Source of the DNA: Luteibacter sp. UNC138MFCol5.1
GTDB lineage: Bacteria > Pseudomonadota > Gammaproteobacteria > Xanthomonadales > Rhodanobacteraceae
Assembly (NCBI RefSeq): GCF_900110505.1
Contig: NZ_FODZ01000002.1
Span: forward strand, 486,113 to 550,112
DNA length: 64,000 nt
Direction: 5' to 3'
Below the pieces are notes generated by a model that was not told the DNA's origin, did no database searches, and saw nothing but the letters and a program-made list of their open reading frames with translations. Position numbers and translations under genes: made by a program. This document shows positions 37,014 through 48,546 of the stretch, one piece after another (positions within the stretch are counted from its first letter, which is position 1; each line of letters opens with the position of its first letter).

Positions 37014-40000
37014 ATGCCGAGTTTCTTCATCGACCGCCCCATCTTCGCGTGGGTCGTGGCGATCCTGATCAGCCTGTGCGGCACGATCTCCCTGCTCAAC
37101 ATGGGCATCGAGTCGTATCCGAACATCGCACCGCCGCAGGTCGTCGTCACGGCGACCTACCCGGGCGCGAGCGCGGACACGACCGAAAAGACCGTGACGC
37201 AGGTCATCGAGCAGCAGCTGACCGGTATCGACCACCTGCTCTACTTCAGCTCCGCCTCGAGCTCCAGCGGCACGGCCACCGTGACGCTGACCTTCGAGAC
37301 CGGTACGGATCCCGACATCGCGCAGGTCCAGGTGCAGAACAAGGTGTCGCTCGCGACGCCCCGCCTGCCCTCGGAAGTGACGCAGCAGGGCGTCGTGGTG
37401 GCCAAGTCCAACCCCGACTTCCTGATGTTCGTGGCGCTGACCTCGTCCAACCCGACCATCGACGGCAACCGCCTGACCGACATCGTGTCGTCGCAGGTGC
37501 TCGACCAGATCGCCCGTATCCCCGGCGTCGGCAGCACGCGCCAGCTCGGTTCGGAATACGGCATGCGCGTCTGGCTGAACCCGGACAAGCTGCGCGGCTA
37601 CGGCCTCTCGGCCACGGACCTGCGTAACGCGCTCAGCACGCAGAACGTCCAGTTCGCCGCCGGCTCGATCGGTACCGACCCGGCCGTGGACGGCCAGGGC
37701 TTCAGCGCCACGGTGTCGGCCGAAGGCCGCTTCACCTCGGCCGAGGAGTTCTCGGACATCATCCTGCGCGCCAACAACGACGGCACGGTCGTGCGCCTGA
37801 AGGACGTCGCGCGCGTCGAGCTCGGCCCGCAGACCTACGGCTTCAACGCGCAGTGGAACGGCACCCCGACCGGTTCGTTCGGTGTGCAGCTGCTCCCGGG
37901 CGCCAACGCGCTCGACGTCGCCAACGCCGTGCGCGCCAAGATGGCGGAGCTCGCCAAGAGCTTCCCGGACGGCGTGACCTGGTTCGCGCCGTACGACACG
38001 ACGAAGTTCGTGACCATCTCGATCGAGGAAGTGGTGCATACCCTCGTCGAGGCGATCATCCTCGTCTTCCTCGTGATGCTGCTGTTCCTGCAGAACTTCC
38101 GCGCGACGGTCATCCCGACGCTCGTCATCCCAGTGGCGCTGCTCGGCACGTTCCTCGGCCTCTCGCCGCTGGGCTTCACCGTCAACCAGCTCACGCTGTT
38201 CGGCATGGTGCTGGCGATCGGCATCGTGGTCGACGACGCGATCGTCGTGATCGAGAACGTCGAACGCATCATGTCCGAGGAAGGGCTTTCGCCGAAGGAA
38301 GCCACGCGCAAGGCCATGGGCCAGATCACCGGCGCGGTCATCGCGATCACGGTGGTGCTCGCCGCGGTGTTCGTGCCGTCGGCGCTGCAGCCGGGCGCAT
38401 CCGGCATCATCTACAAGCAGTTCGCGCTGACGATCGCGGTGTCGATGGGCTTCTCGGCCTTCCTCGCCCTGTCGTTCACGCCGGCGCTGTGCGCGACGAT
38501 CCTCAAGCCGACGCACGACCACAAGAAGAACATCGTCTACCGCAAGTTCAACCAGGTGTTCGACTGGGTGCAGGGCACCTATTCGGGCCACATCGGCAGC
38601 GCCGTGCGCCACGCCCCGCGCTGGATGGTGGTGTTCGTGCTGATCGCGGTGGTGATGGGCTTCCTGTTCGTGCGCCTGCCCACCAGCTTCGTCCCTGACG
38701 AAGACCAGGGCTACGCGCTGGCGATCGTGCAGCTGCCGCCGGGTTCGAGCATCGCCCGTACCGAGAAGGTGATGACCGACATGCGGTCGATCATCCTCAA
38801 GGATCCGTCGGTCGAGGGTGTGTTCCAGATCTCCGGCTTCAGCTTCGTCGGCTCCGGCGAGAACGTCGGCATGAACTTCATCCGCCTGAAGGACTGGGAC
38901 CAGCGCGACCTCACGGCCACGCAGATCATCCAGCAGATGAACGGCAAGATGCAGGCCGTGCGCGACGCCACGATCTTCGTGGTGAACCTGCCGACGATCC
39001 GCGGCCTGTCGCAGTTCGGCGGTATCGACATGTACCTGCAGGCCCGCGCCGGACAGTCCCGCGACGAGCTGCAGCAGGCGCGCAACATCTTGCTGGGCGC
39101 CGCGTCGCAGAACAAGGCGCTGGTCGGCATCCGTCCGAACACGCTGGAAGACGCGCCGCTGCTCCAGCTGAAGGTCGACCGCACGCAGGCGCAGTCGATG
39201 GGCCTTTCCGTCAGCGACATCTACACGGCGGTCCAGCTCACCCTCGCGCCCGTGTACATCAACGACTTCCAGTACGGCGGCCGCGTCAAGCGCGTCCTGT
39301 TGCAGGCCGACGCGCCCTACCGCATGGGCACCGACGCCTTCGAGCACATCTTCACGCCGAGCGGCCTCGCCTCCTCGTCGTCGTCCTCGACGTCGTCGGC
39401 CGCGACGGGCGGCACGGTGGCCAGCGCCTCCACGGGGCTGGACGCCGCGATGATCCCGCTGTCGACGGTGGTCAGCTCGAAGTGGACGATGGCCGCGCCG
39501 ACGCTCAACCGCTACAACGGTTACTCCGCGGTGGAAATCGTCGGTAACGAAGCGCCGGGTTACTCCACCGGCCAGGCCATGGGCATCGTCGAAGGCATCG
39601 TCAACGACAAGCTGCCCAAGGGCTTCGGTTACGACTGGACCGGTCAGTCCTACCAGGAAATCCTGTCCGGCAACTCGTCCACGCTGCTGCTCGCGCTGTC
39701 GGTCGTGATCGTGTTCCTCTGCCTCTCCGCCCTGTACGAAAGCTGGTCGATCCCGGTTTCCGTGCTGCTGGTGGTGCCGCTCGGCATCCTCGGTACCGTC
39801 GTCTTCTCGATGCTCCGCGGCCTGCCGAACGACATCTACTTCAAGATCGGCATGATCACCGTCATCGGCCTGGCGGCGAAGAACGCGATCCTGATCGTGG
39901 AGTTCGCGGTGGAACAGCAGCAGGAAGGCAAGACGCTGCGCGAGGGCATCATCGAGGCCGCCCGCCTGCGACTGCGCCCCATCCTGATGACGTCGCTGGC

Positions 40001-40355
40001 CTTCATCCTCGGCGTGTTCCCGCTCGCGATCTCCACCGGCGCGGGTGCGAACTCCCGCCACGCGATCGGCACGGGCGTCATCGGCGGCATGTTGTTCGCC
40101 ACGTTCCTCGGCCTGCTGCTGATCCCGGTGTTCTACGTCAGCGTCCGCCGCCTGCTGGGCGACAAGCTCGACGAGGTGTCGCACAACATGCCGAAGCCCG
40201 GCCACGATCCGGACGGCGACGGCCCGCACGGCGGCCCCTCGAACGGTCCGTCAGGCGGTGGCAACCCGTCGACGACCATCGTGCCGCACGCGCCGAATGT
40301 GGGAGACGTCACCCACTTCGACTCGGACCCGCGACGCGGAACGGATCGACCGTAA
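37014..40355 (+). CDS. RND multidrug efflux permease (AcrB/MexB, HAE1 family)
   Basis: 1113 residues with the usual 12 transmembrane helices and two large periplasmic loops. It starts FFIDRPIFAWVVAILI, the family hallmark. The proton-relay aspartates are in GIVVDDAIVVIENVER (TM4). The second half includes FFKIGMITVIGLAAKNAILIVEFA-type TM10 sequence. It exports drugs or other amphiphiles using the proton gradient, as a trimer with the adaptor. A Ser-rich insertion (about residues 784-805) and a Gly/Pro/Asn-rich C-terminal tail of about 55 residues are longer than in AcrB. It is followed by a strong terminator with no OprM/TolC-type gene. Confidence 0.95.
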   Translation: MPSFFIDRPIFAWVVAILISLCGTISLLNMGIESYPNIAPPQVVVTATYPGASADTTEKTVTQVIEQQLTGIDHLLYFSSASSSSGTATVTLTFETGTDPDIAQVQVQNKVSLATPRLPSEVTQQGVVVAKSNPDFLMFVALTSSNPTIDGNRLTDIVSSQVLDQIARIPGVGSTRQLGSEYGMRVWLNPDKLRGYGLSATDLRNALSTQNVQFAAGSIGTDPAVDGQGFSATVSAEGRFTSAEEFSDIILRANNDGTVVRLKDVARVELGPQTYGFNAQWNGTPTGSFGVQLLPGANALDVANAVRAKMAELAKSFPDGVTWFAPYDTTKFVTISIEEVVHTLVEAIILVFLVMLLFLQNFRATVIPTLVIPVALLGTFLGLSPLGFTVNQLTLFGMVLAIGIVVDDAIVVIENVERIMSEEGLSPKEATRKAMGQITGAVIAITVVLAAVFVPSALQPGASGIIYKQFALTIAVSMGFSAFLALSFTPALCATILKPTHDHKKNIVYRKFNQVFDWVQGTYSGHIGSAVRHAPRWMVVFVLIAVVMGFLFVRLPTSFVPDEDQGYALAIVQLPPGSSIARTEKVMTDMRSIILKDPSVEGVFQISGFSFVGSGENVGMNFIRLKDWDQRDLTATQIIQQMNGKMQAVRDATIFVVNLPTIRGLSQFGGIDMYLQARAGQSRDELQQARNILLGAASQNKALVGIRPNTLEDAPLLQLKVDRTQAQSMGLSVSDIYTAVQLTLAPVYINDFQYGGRVKRVLLQADAPYRMGTDAFEHIFTPSGLASSSSSSTSSAATGGTVASASTGLDAAMIPLSTVVSSKWTMAAPTLNRYNGYSAVEIVGNEAPGYSTGQAMGIVEGIVNDKLPKGFGYDWTGQSYQEILSGNSSTLLLALSVVIVFLCLSALYESWSIPVSVLLVVPLGILGTVVFSMLRGLPNDIYFKIGMITVIGLAAKNAILIVEFAVEQQQEGKTLREGIIEAARLRLRPILMTSLAFILGVFPLAISTGAGANSRHAIGTGVIGGMLFATFLGLLLIPVFYVSVRRLLGDKLDEVSHNMPKPGHDPDGDGPHGGPSNGPSGGGNPSTTIVPHAPNVGDVTHFDSDPRRGTDRP

Positions 40356-40357
40356 CG

Positions 40358-40388
40358 AAAAAGCCCGGCGAAAGCCGGGCTTTTTTTT
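40358..40388 (+). terminator. Intrinsic terminator of the TetR-RND operon
   Basis: GCCCGGC-GAAA-GCCGGGC hairpin flanked by an A-run before and eight T after, starting 3 bp beyond the permease stop. A textbook Rho-independent terminator; the A-run also gives some function in the other direction. Confidence 0.92.
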
Positions 40389-40415
40389 GCGGGACCGGAC
40401 CTTGCGCGTGACCTT

Positions 40416-40918
40416 GATGACAGCGGCGAAGAGCCGTCGCGGCCGGGTCCGCTCCCACCGAGCGACATTGTGGGAGCGGACCTGGCCGCGACAGCTTCTC
40501 GCGATCACCTCGGAGCTGGCGCGCGAGCTTGATGACCGGGGCGAAGAGCCGTCGCGGCCGGGTCCGCTCCCACTCAGCGACATGGTGGGAGCGGACCTGG
40601 CCGCGACAGCTTCTCGCGATCACCCCGGAGCTAGCGCGCGAGCTTGATGACAGCGGCTAAGAGCCGTCGCGGCCGGGCCCGCTCCCACTCAGCGACATGG
40701 TGGGAGCGGACCTGGCCGCGACAGCTTCTCGCGATCACCTCGGAGCTGGCGCGCGAGCTTGATGACCGGGGCGAAGAGCCGTCGCGGCCGGGTCCGCTCC
40801 CACTCAGCGACATGGTGGGAGCGGACCTGGCCGCGACAGCTTCTCGCGATCACCCCGGAGCTGGCGCGCGAGCTTGGTGACCGGGGCAAGCGCTGTCGCG
40901 GCCAGGTCCGCTCCAACA
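40416..40918. repeat. 115-bp tandem REP-type array, four units plus partial
   Basis: Units begin at 40416, 40531, 40646, 40761 and, partial, 40876, so the period is exactly 115 bp. Each unit contains a large dyad: GTCGCGGCCGGGTCCGCTCC paired with a GGAGCGGACCTGGCCGCGAC-type arm around about 17 bases, then a spacer with GAGCTGGCGCGCGAGCTT. Odd and even units differ at fixed bases (GACAGCGG versus GACCGGGG), suggesting duplication of a two-unit block. The array fills the gap between the efflux operon and a convergent acyl-CoA dehydrogenase gene. No gene is supported inside. It resembles REP/BIME clusters. Confidence 0.85.
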
Positions 40919-40935
40919 GGGGGAGCGCGGGGCGA

Positions 40936-42096
40936 TCAGCGCAGGCCGGTTTCCGCCCGCGCGATCACGAGGCGCTGGATCTCGCTCGTGCCTTCGTAGA
41001 TCTCGGTGATCTTCGCGTCGCGGAAGTAGCGCTCCAGCGGCATTTCCTTCGAATAGCCCATGCCGCCGTGGATCTGCACGGCCTGATGGGTGATCCACAT
41101 CGCGGCTTCCGAGGCCACCAGCTTGGCCATCGAAGCCTCGGTGCCGAAGCGGCCGCCGGTCTTCTCCACCTGACCCTTGGTCCACGCCGCGCGCAGCGTC
41201 AGCAGGAGGGCCGCGTCCAGCTTGCACTTCATGTCGGCGATCTTGGACTGCGTCATCTGGAACGTGCCGATCGGGTAGCCGAAGGCCTTGCGATCGCGCG
41301 ACCACTGCAGCGTGGCCTCGTACGCGGCGCGCGCGATGCCCACCGCCTGCGACGCGATGCCGATGCGGCCGGCGTCGAGCACGCCCATGGCGATGCCGAA
41401 GCCCTTGCCTTCGTCACCGAGGAGGTCTTCCTTCGGGCAGACGTAATCGTGGAACTCGATCTCGCACGTGGCCGAGGCGCGGATGCCGAGCTTCGGTTCC
41501 GTCTTGCCCGCGAGGAAGCCGTCGCGCTTCGTGTCGATGATGAACGCCGACACCCCACGGGCACCGATGCCTGGCGTGGTCACGGCGAACAGCACGATGT
41601 AACGCGCGACCGGACCGGAGGTGATCCAGCTCTTCTTGCCGTTGATGACCCAGTCGCCATCCGCGTTCTTCACGGCGCGCGTGTGCATGTTCGAGGCATC
41701 CGACCCCGACTGCGGCTCCGTCAGCGCATAGGCGCCGATCGCCTCGCCCGACGCGATGGCGCGAACGTACGTCTGCTTCTGGGCCTCGTTGCCGTACTTC
41801 AGGATGCCGTTGCAGAACAGCGAATTGTTCACCGACATGATCGTCGAGGTGGCGGCATCGGCGGCGGCGATCTCGACCATGGCCAGCACGTAGGCCACCG
41901 GGTCCATGCCCGCGCCACCGTATTCCTCGGGCACCTCGATGCCCATGAGGCCGAGCTGGCCCATTTCCCGGATGTTCTCGAGCGGGAATTCACCCTTCGC
42001 GTCGAGTTCGGCGGCGACGGGTGCGATGCGCTTCTGGGCGAAGTCCCGGGCGATGGACTGGATCGACAGCTGGTCGTCGGTAAAACGGAAATCCAT
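40936..42096 (-). CDS. Short-chain acyl-CoA dehydrogenase
   Basis: 386-residue FAD enzyme that introduces a C2-C3 double bond in acyl-CoA esters and passes electrons to ETF. Motifs are AYALTEPQSGSDASNMHT and WITSGPVARYIVLFA (FAD and substrate sites), RKAFGYPIGTFQMTQSKIAD, QIHGGMGYSKEMPLERYFRDAKI, and the catalytic-base motif EIYEGTSEIQRLVIAR. The glutamate position fits butyryl or short branched-chain types rather than isovaleryl- or long-chain enzymes; exact chain length is not certain. It appears to be a single gene, facing the REP array at its 3' end. Confidence 0.88.
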   Translation of the reverse strand: MDFRFTDDQLSIQSIARDFAQKRIAPVAAELDAKGEFPLENIREMGQLGLMGIEVPEEYGGAGMDPVAYVLAMVEIAAADAATSTIMSVNNSLFCNGILKYGNEAQKQTYVRAIASGEAIGAYALTEPQSGSDASNMHTRAVKNADGDWVINGKKSWITSGPVARYIVLFAVTTPGIGARGVSAFIIDTKRDGFLAGKTEPKLGIRASATCEIEFHDYVCPKEDLLGDEGKGFGIAMGVLDAGRIGIASQAVGIARAAYEATLQWSRDRKAFGYPIGTFQMTQSKIADMKCKLDAALLLTLRAAWTKGQVEKTGGRFGTEASMAKLVASEAAMWITHQAVQIHGGMGYSKEMPLERYFRDAKITEIYEGTSEIQRLVIARAETGLR

Positions 42097-42241
42097 GGGT
42101 GTTCCTCGCGCCGGTCCGATGGGCCGGCAAAGTCTGGTGGAATCGAGCCCGCCATTCTAACGACCGTCCGGCGACAAGCCTCCCTGCACTGCAACATGTC
42201 CGCTTGACGCACGCGCGCGTCGGCCCCATCCTACGTATCTC

Positions 42242-42255
42242 TATATCGCGATATA
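42242..42255. promoter_or_regulatory. Perfect palindrome operator before the metH operon
   Basis: TATATCGCGATATA is a perfect 14-bp palindrome ending 10 bp before the ArsR-methyltransferase start and immediately before its ribosome-binding AGGA. AT-rich symmetry in very GC-rich DNA and this position point to a dimeric repressor site, most simply autoregulation by the encoded ArsR protein. Binding is inferred. Confidence 0.6.
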
Positions 42256-42265
42256 AGGATGTTGG

Positions 42266-43204
42266 ATGGATCTGTCGACGGCCTCCACGGTGCTGCGGCT
42301 CCTGGCCGATCCAACCCGTGTCCGGCTCCTGGCCCTGCTCGACCGCGAGGAACTGACGGTGGCCGAACTGGCCGCCGTGCTGCACCTCGCCCAGCCCCGG
42401 GTGTCCACCCACCTGGCGAAGCTGAAGGAAGCCGAGCTCGTCCGCGACCGCCGCGCCGGCGTCTCCGCCTACTACCGCGCCAATGTCGAGGCCGATCCGA
42501 CCCTCGTCGCGCTCGTCGCGTCGCTGCGCGACACGTTGAGCGACGCCCTGCTGCGCGAGGACGCCGAGCGCCTCCCCGCCGTGCTGGCCCAGCGGGCCCG
42601 CGCGGAAGGCTGGGCCGACACCGTCGCCGGCGACATGGAACGCCACTACTCGCCCGGCCGCACGTGGGAAACGCTCGCCCGTTCGCTTCTCCAGCTGCTC
42701 ACCACGGGCGACGTCCTCGACATCGCGTCGGGCGACGGCGTCACCGCGGAGCTGCTCGCGCCCCACGCCCATTCCATCGTCTGCATCGACAGCTCCGAGC
42801 GTGTGGCCGACGCGGCGCGGCAGCGGCTTTCGGCGTTCTCCAACGTCGATGTGCGCACGGGCGACATGCACGCGCTGGACCTCGGCGACCGCCAGTTCGA
42901 CCTTGTCCTGCTGCTCCACGCCCTCACCTATTCCGACCGGCCGCAGACCGTTTTCGACGAGGTCGCCCGCGTCCTCAAGCCGGGCGGTCGCGTGCTGGCC
43001 TCCACGCTTGGCGAACACGATCACCGCGCCGTCGTGGAACCGTTCGATCACCGCAACCTCGGCTTCACCTGCGAGGGCCTGACCGAGCTGGCCCGCAAGG
43101 CCGGCCTCGAGGTGGTCAGCTGCGAGCGCCTCAGCCGCGAACGCCGCGCGCCGCACTTCGAGGTGGTCAGCCTCCTCGCGCGCAAGCCCCAAGGAGACGC
43201 TTGA
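42266..43204 (+). CDS. ArsR-type regulator fused to a SAM methyltransferase domain
   Basis: 312 residues. Residues 1-85 form a winged helix: [30 protein letters not shown], then [18 protein letters not shown] as the recognition helix. Residues about 145-300 form a Rossmann methyltransferase fold: [16 protein letters not shown] (motif I), [23 protein letters not shown] and [16 protein letters not shown]. The metal-binding Cys motif of classic ArsR is absent. The stop overlaps the first metH gene. ArsR proteins that sense SAM or S-adenosylhomocysteine to control methionine-cycle genes are known (SahR type), so the fused domain may act as ligand sensor rather than enzyme; this is inference from context. 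Confidence 0.85.
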   Translation: MDLSTASTVLRLLADPTRVRLLALLDREELTVAELAAVLHLAQPRVSTHLAKLKEAELVRDRRAGVSAYYRANVEADPTLVALVASLRDTLSDALLREDAERLPAVLAQRARAEGWADTVAGDMERHYSPGRTWETLARSLLQLLTTGDVLDIASGDGVTAELLAPHAHSIVCIDSSERVADAARQRLSAFSNVDVRTGDMHALDLGDRQFDLVLLLHALTYSDRPQTVFDEVARVLKPGGRVLASTLGEHDHRAVVEPFDHRNLGFTCEGLTELARKAGLEVVSCERLSRERRAPHFEVVSLLARKPQGDA

Positions 43205-44282
43205 TGAGCACCCTGCCCTGGCTCCACCCCGACCGCGTCGCCCTGATCCAGAAGGGGCTGGCGGAACGCATCATGATCCTCGACGGCGGCATGGGCACCA
43301 TGCTGCAGGGCCACCGGCTGGACGAATCCGGCTACCGCGGCGAGCGCTTCGCCGGCGGCCACGACAGCACGCACGACCACGGTCACGACCATCCGGGCGA
43401 GTGCGACCTGAAAGGCAACAACGACCTCCTGCTGCTGACCCAGCCGGACATCATCCGCGGCGTGCACGAGGCATATCTCGAAGCCGGGGCGGATTTCATC
43501 GAGACCAATACGTTCAACGCCACCCGCGTCAGCCAGGCCGATTACCACCTGGAGCACCTGGTGCCGGAGCTCAACCGCGAGGGCGCGCGCATCGCGCGCG
43601 AAGCCTGCGACGCCATGACGGCGCGCACGCCGGACCGTCCCCGCTTCGTCATCGGCGTGCTCGGCCCCACGAGCCGCACGGCGTCGATCTCGCCGGACGT
43701 CAACGACCCGGGTTACCGCAACGTCTCCTTCGAGGAGCTGAAGGCGAACTACATCGAGGCCGCGCGCGCGCTCATCGAAGGCGGTGCCGACACGATCATG
43801 GTCGAGACCATCTTCGACACGCTCAACGCGAAAGCCGCCCTGTTCGCGCTCAGCGAGCTCTTCAACGAGCTCGGGGCGCGCGTGCCCGTGATGATCTCCG
43901 GCACGATCACCGACCGCTCCGGTCGCACGCTGTCCGGGCAGACCGCCGAGGCGTTCTTCTACTCCGTCGAGCACATCCAGCCGCTGTCCGTGGGCCTCAA
44001 CTGCGCGCTGGGTGCCGAAGACCTGCGCCCGCACGTGCAGATGCTCTCCCGCATCGCTGGCGCGGCCGTCAGCACGCATCCGAACGCCGGCCTGCCCAAC
44101 GCGTTCGGCGAGTACGACGAGACGCCCGAGACCATGGCCGCCACGATCGAAAGCTTCGCGGCCGAAGGCCTCATCAACATCGTCGGCGGGTGCTGCGGCA
44201 CCACGCCGGCCCACATCGCGGCCATCGCCGCCGCCGTGGCGCCTTACGCGCCGCGTGTGCCGAAGGACGACGCGCAAGCCGC

Positions 44283-44286
<4 letters not shown>
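43204..44286 (+). CDS. metH: Methionine synthase, homocysteine-binding subunit (split MetH N-part)
   Basis: 360 residues corresponding to the first domain of cobalamin-dependent Met[55 protein letters not shown], and the zinc-cysteine motif [11 protein letters not shown] with the earlier Cys in [12 protein letters not shown] His/Asp-rich insert ([15 protein letters not shown]) occurs near residue 55-70. It transfers the cobalamin methyl group to homocysteine. Both its start and its end overlap neighbouring genes, so the three genes are translationally coupled. Splitting of MetH here is in an intact, in-frame arrangement and is seen in related bacteria. Confidence 0.9.
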
Positions 44287-46982
<2,696 letters not shown>

Positions 46983-47012
46983 GGGCCGGGGCTCGGCTTT
47001 GTGGGCCTGCGC

Positions 47013-47342
47013 TCAGTCCTCCGCCCCGCCCGGCTTCACCGTCTCCTGCTTGTCCCGGTGCTTCAGGTGCGCGAACACGTTGTAGAACGACACCAGCATC
47101 GGGAAGGCCGTCTGGATGATTCCGACGGAATCGTTCTTGCCCCAGATGAAGTAGGCCAGCGTGAGCACGCTGCCGCTTACCGACAGGTACCAGAAGGACA
47201 TGGGTACCGTGACCTTCTTGTTCTTCTTCGTGGCGTAGAACTGGACGAACCAGCGCGCGGTGAAGAGCAACGTACCCAGGAGACCGATGATCTTCCATGG
47301 GGTCAGGGTCAGGAGATGGAGGTCGGCGAGGGCTTCGTGCAT
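47013..47342 (-). CDS. Lipid A biosynthesis N-terminal (LABN) domain membrane protein
   Basis: 109 residues with three transmembrane segments. The sequence TPWKIIGLLGTLLFTARWFVQFYATKK and VPMSFWYLSVSGSVLTLAYFIW matches the small LABN domain, found alone or fused to lipid-A or glycosyltransferase proteins. The aromatic W-F-VQ motif and the P-x-x-FWxLS motif are the conserved marks. Probably inner membrane and linked to glycolipid modification or flavin/electron roles proposed for relatives; the function is not settled. It ends 31 bp from metH, convergent with it. Confidence 0.8.
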   Translation of the reverse strand: MHEALADLHLLTLTPWKIIGLLGTLLFTARWFVQFYATKKNKKVTVPMSFWYLSVSGSVLTLAYFIWGKNDSVGIIQTAFPMLVSFYNVFAHLKHRDKQETVKPGGAED

Positions 47343-47411
47343 GGCGGTGTCCGGGCGATCGATCGGTGCATTCTAGGCGACAGGCCGTGAGGATGCCTTA
47401 GCGGGCTCGTC

Positions 47412-47506
47412 ATACCGGCGAACGCCGGTATCCACGGCGACCACCTTCACCGATGCGATGTCGCCAGCCAGGCACTGGGGACGTGGGTACCGGCGTGCGC
47501 CGGTAC
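47412..47506. repeat. REP-like pair of inverted repeats
   Basis: ATACCGGCGAACGCCGGTAT (47412-47431) and GTACCGGCGTGCGCCGGTAC (47487-47506) are perfect or near-perfect dyads in opposite overall orientation, about 55 bp apart, between the LABN gene and the tRNA terminator. This pattern is typical of dispersed REP sequences. No coding is supported here. Confidence 0.7.
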
Positions 47507-47525
47507 GACGGGGGCGATGGACCGG

Positions 47526-47553
47526 AAAAAAGAAAACCCGGCGCTGGGCCGGG
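47526..47553 (-). terminator. Intrinsic terminator after the tRNA-Val repeat array
   Basis: On the minus strand: CCCGGC-CCAGC-GCCGGG followed by TTTTCTTTTTT. It is the only hairpin with a T-run downstream of the tRNA, so the primary transcript probably runs from the tRNA through both duplicated units to here. Confidence 0.8.
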
Positions 47554-47568
47554 GGCTCGTCGAATCGA

Positions 47569-47800
47569 TGGTGGGCGGTACAAGGATCGAACTTGTGACA
47601 CCTGCCGTGTGAAGGTTCGCTGCTACGCCGGGCCGGCGGCTTCAAACGACGAAGCCCGGCATTAGGCCGGGCTTCTGGAATCGATGGTGGGCGGTACAAG
47701 GATCGAACTTGTGACACCTGCCGTGTGAAGGTTCGCTGCTACGCCGGGCCGGCGGCTTCAAACGACGAAGCCCGGCATTAGGCCGGGCTTCTGGAATCGA
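47569..47800 (-). repeat. Two identical 116-bp units, each with the 3' half of tRNA-Val
   Basis: Units 47569-47684 and 47685-47800 are identical by eye. Each starts (plus-strand order) with the same 47 bases as the 3' end of tRNA-Val(CAC), including CCA, acceptor strand, T arm and anticodon (47569-47615 and 47685-47731). Each continues with 69 bases that include a 9-bp hairpin (AAGCCCGGC/GCCGGGCTT at 47652-47674 and 47768-47790). The break with the full gene falls in the 5' strand of the anticodon stem. The truncated tRNAs cannot fold or be charged. Origin by repeated integration/excision or slippage is inference. Confidence 0.85.
47768..47790 (-). terminator. Hairpin immediately after tRNA-Val
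   Basis: AAGCCCGGC pairs with GCCGGGCTT over a 5-base loop, beginning 10 bp past the tRNA 3' end. The T-run after it is poor (CGTCGTTT), so termination is likely partial; it is copied in the next repeat unit. Confidence 0.5.
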
Positions 47801-47875
47801 TGGTGGGCGGTACAAGGATCGAACTTGTGACACCTGCCGTGTGAAGGCAGTGCTCTACCGCTGAGCTAACCGCCC
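47801..47875 (-). tRNA. tRNA-Val (CAC anticodon)
   Basis: 75 nt including encoded CCA. The acceptor stem GGGCGGT pairs with ACCGCCC. The D arm is AGCTCAGCGGTAGAGC, the anticodon stem-loop is CTGCC-TTCACAC-GGCAG with anticodon CAC (reads GUG Val), and the T arm is CAAGTTCGATCCTTG. All four stems are intact. It lies 38 bp downstream of fimT on the same strand. Two partial copies of its 3' half follow. Confidence 0.95.
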
Positions 47876-47913
47876 ATCGAGCCCGGTATATTACGGACCC
47901 CCACAGGGGCCCG

Positions 47914-48546
47914 TCAAGCGTAACAGGACGAAGTCAGTGGCAGCGGGACGACCACGATCGATCCAGACGCGCGCAGGGTGAGCAACGAGCCCTGGATACC
48001 GGTGGTGTTGGTGCCAGTCTCCGTGGTGGGCAGGCCCGCCTTACGCGGGCAGGCCACGAACGAAAGCGTCGTCCGACCCGCGCTGGTAACGAACTCGCCC
48101 GTCTGGTTGAAGGTGAAGATCAGACCATCTTTACCGCGCACCGAGACATTCGTCATCCCCGTCGTGTAACGAAGCAGCTGCATGCTGCCATCGTTCTTGA
48201 ACGGCTGGTTCGCCCCCGCGGACGTCACGTCGTACGAATACACGATCCAGCCCACGTCGTAGTTGTACGGATCCGATTTCGCTTCCTGGCAGCTGGTGCC
48301 CGTCGTGCTACGGCACAGGGAGACGAAGCGATGCTGGCTGGCTGCCTGTCCGCGCGCGAACTGCATGTCGGCGGAGAGGGAGTTGATGGCGTTGGCGACA
48401 CTGCTACGACTCATCACGGCGCGAAAGCTCGGTACGGCCACCGCCGTAAGGATCGCGAGAACGAAAATCGTGACCATCAATTCGATGAGCGAGACGCCGC
48501 GCATCGCGCCGACGGGCCCTGGGGATTTGCCGCTCAGCGCGCGCAT
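47914..48546 (-). CDS. fimT: Type IV minor pseudopilin GspH/FimT
   Basis: 210 residues from ATG 48546. The class III leader ends in G before VSLIELMVTIFVLAILTAVAV, the prepilin peptidase site and N-terminal hydrophobic helix. The globular domain has Cys in CRSTTGTSC and near the end (SSCYA), typical of FimT/GspH. It is the last gene of the minor pilin operon; its start is the last base of the pilE stop region. It would join the initiation tip complex of the type IV pilus in the inner membrane; FimT relatives can bind DNA for uptake. Confidence 0.85.
   Translation of the reverse strand: MRALSGKSPGPVGAMRGVSLIELMVTIFVLAILTAVAVPSFRAVMSRSSVANAINSLSADMQFARGQAASQHRFVSLCRSTTGTSCQEAKSDPYNYDVGWIVYSYDVTSAGANQPFKNDGSMQLLRYTTGMTNVSVRGKDGLIFTFNQTGEFVTSAGRTTLSFVACPRKAGLPTTETGTNTTGIQGSLLTLRASGSIVVVPLPLTSSCYA

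Noticed and set aside
35709-40229. Open frame of 1506 codons on the minus strand opposite the RND operon
   Set aside because: It mirrors the codon phase of the true genes (GC-rich third positions keep the opposite frame open), is His/Arg/Asp-rich in a repetitive way, and has no domain. Efflux genes on the plus strand explain the DNA fully.
40390-40930. Short proteins in the REP array on both strands
   Set aside because: The frames arise from repeat copies, repeat the same peptide, and have no independent starts.
42097-42265. Cobalamin or SAM riboswitch upstream of metH
   Set aside because: The leader is short and the visible palindrome fits a protein operator; no riboswitch core elements are seen.
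47569-47875. CRISPR array
   Set aside because: Regular 116-bp repeats are present, but they contain tRNA sequence and identical rather than varied spacers; no cas genes are nearby.
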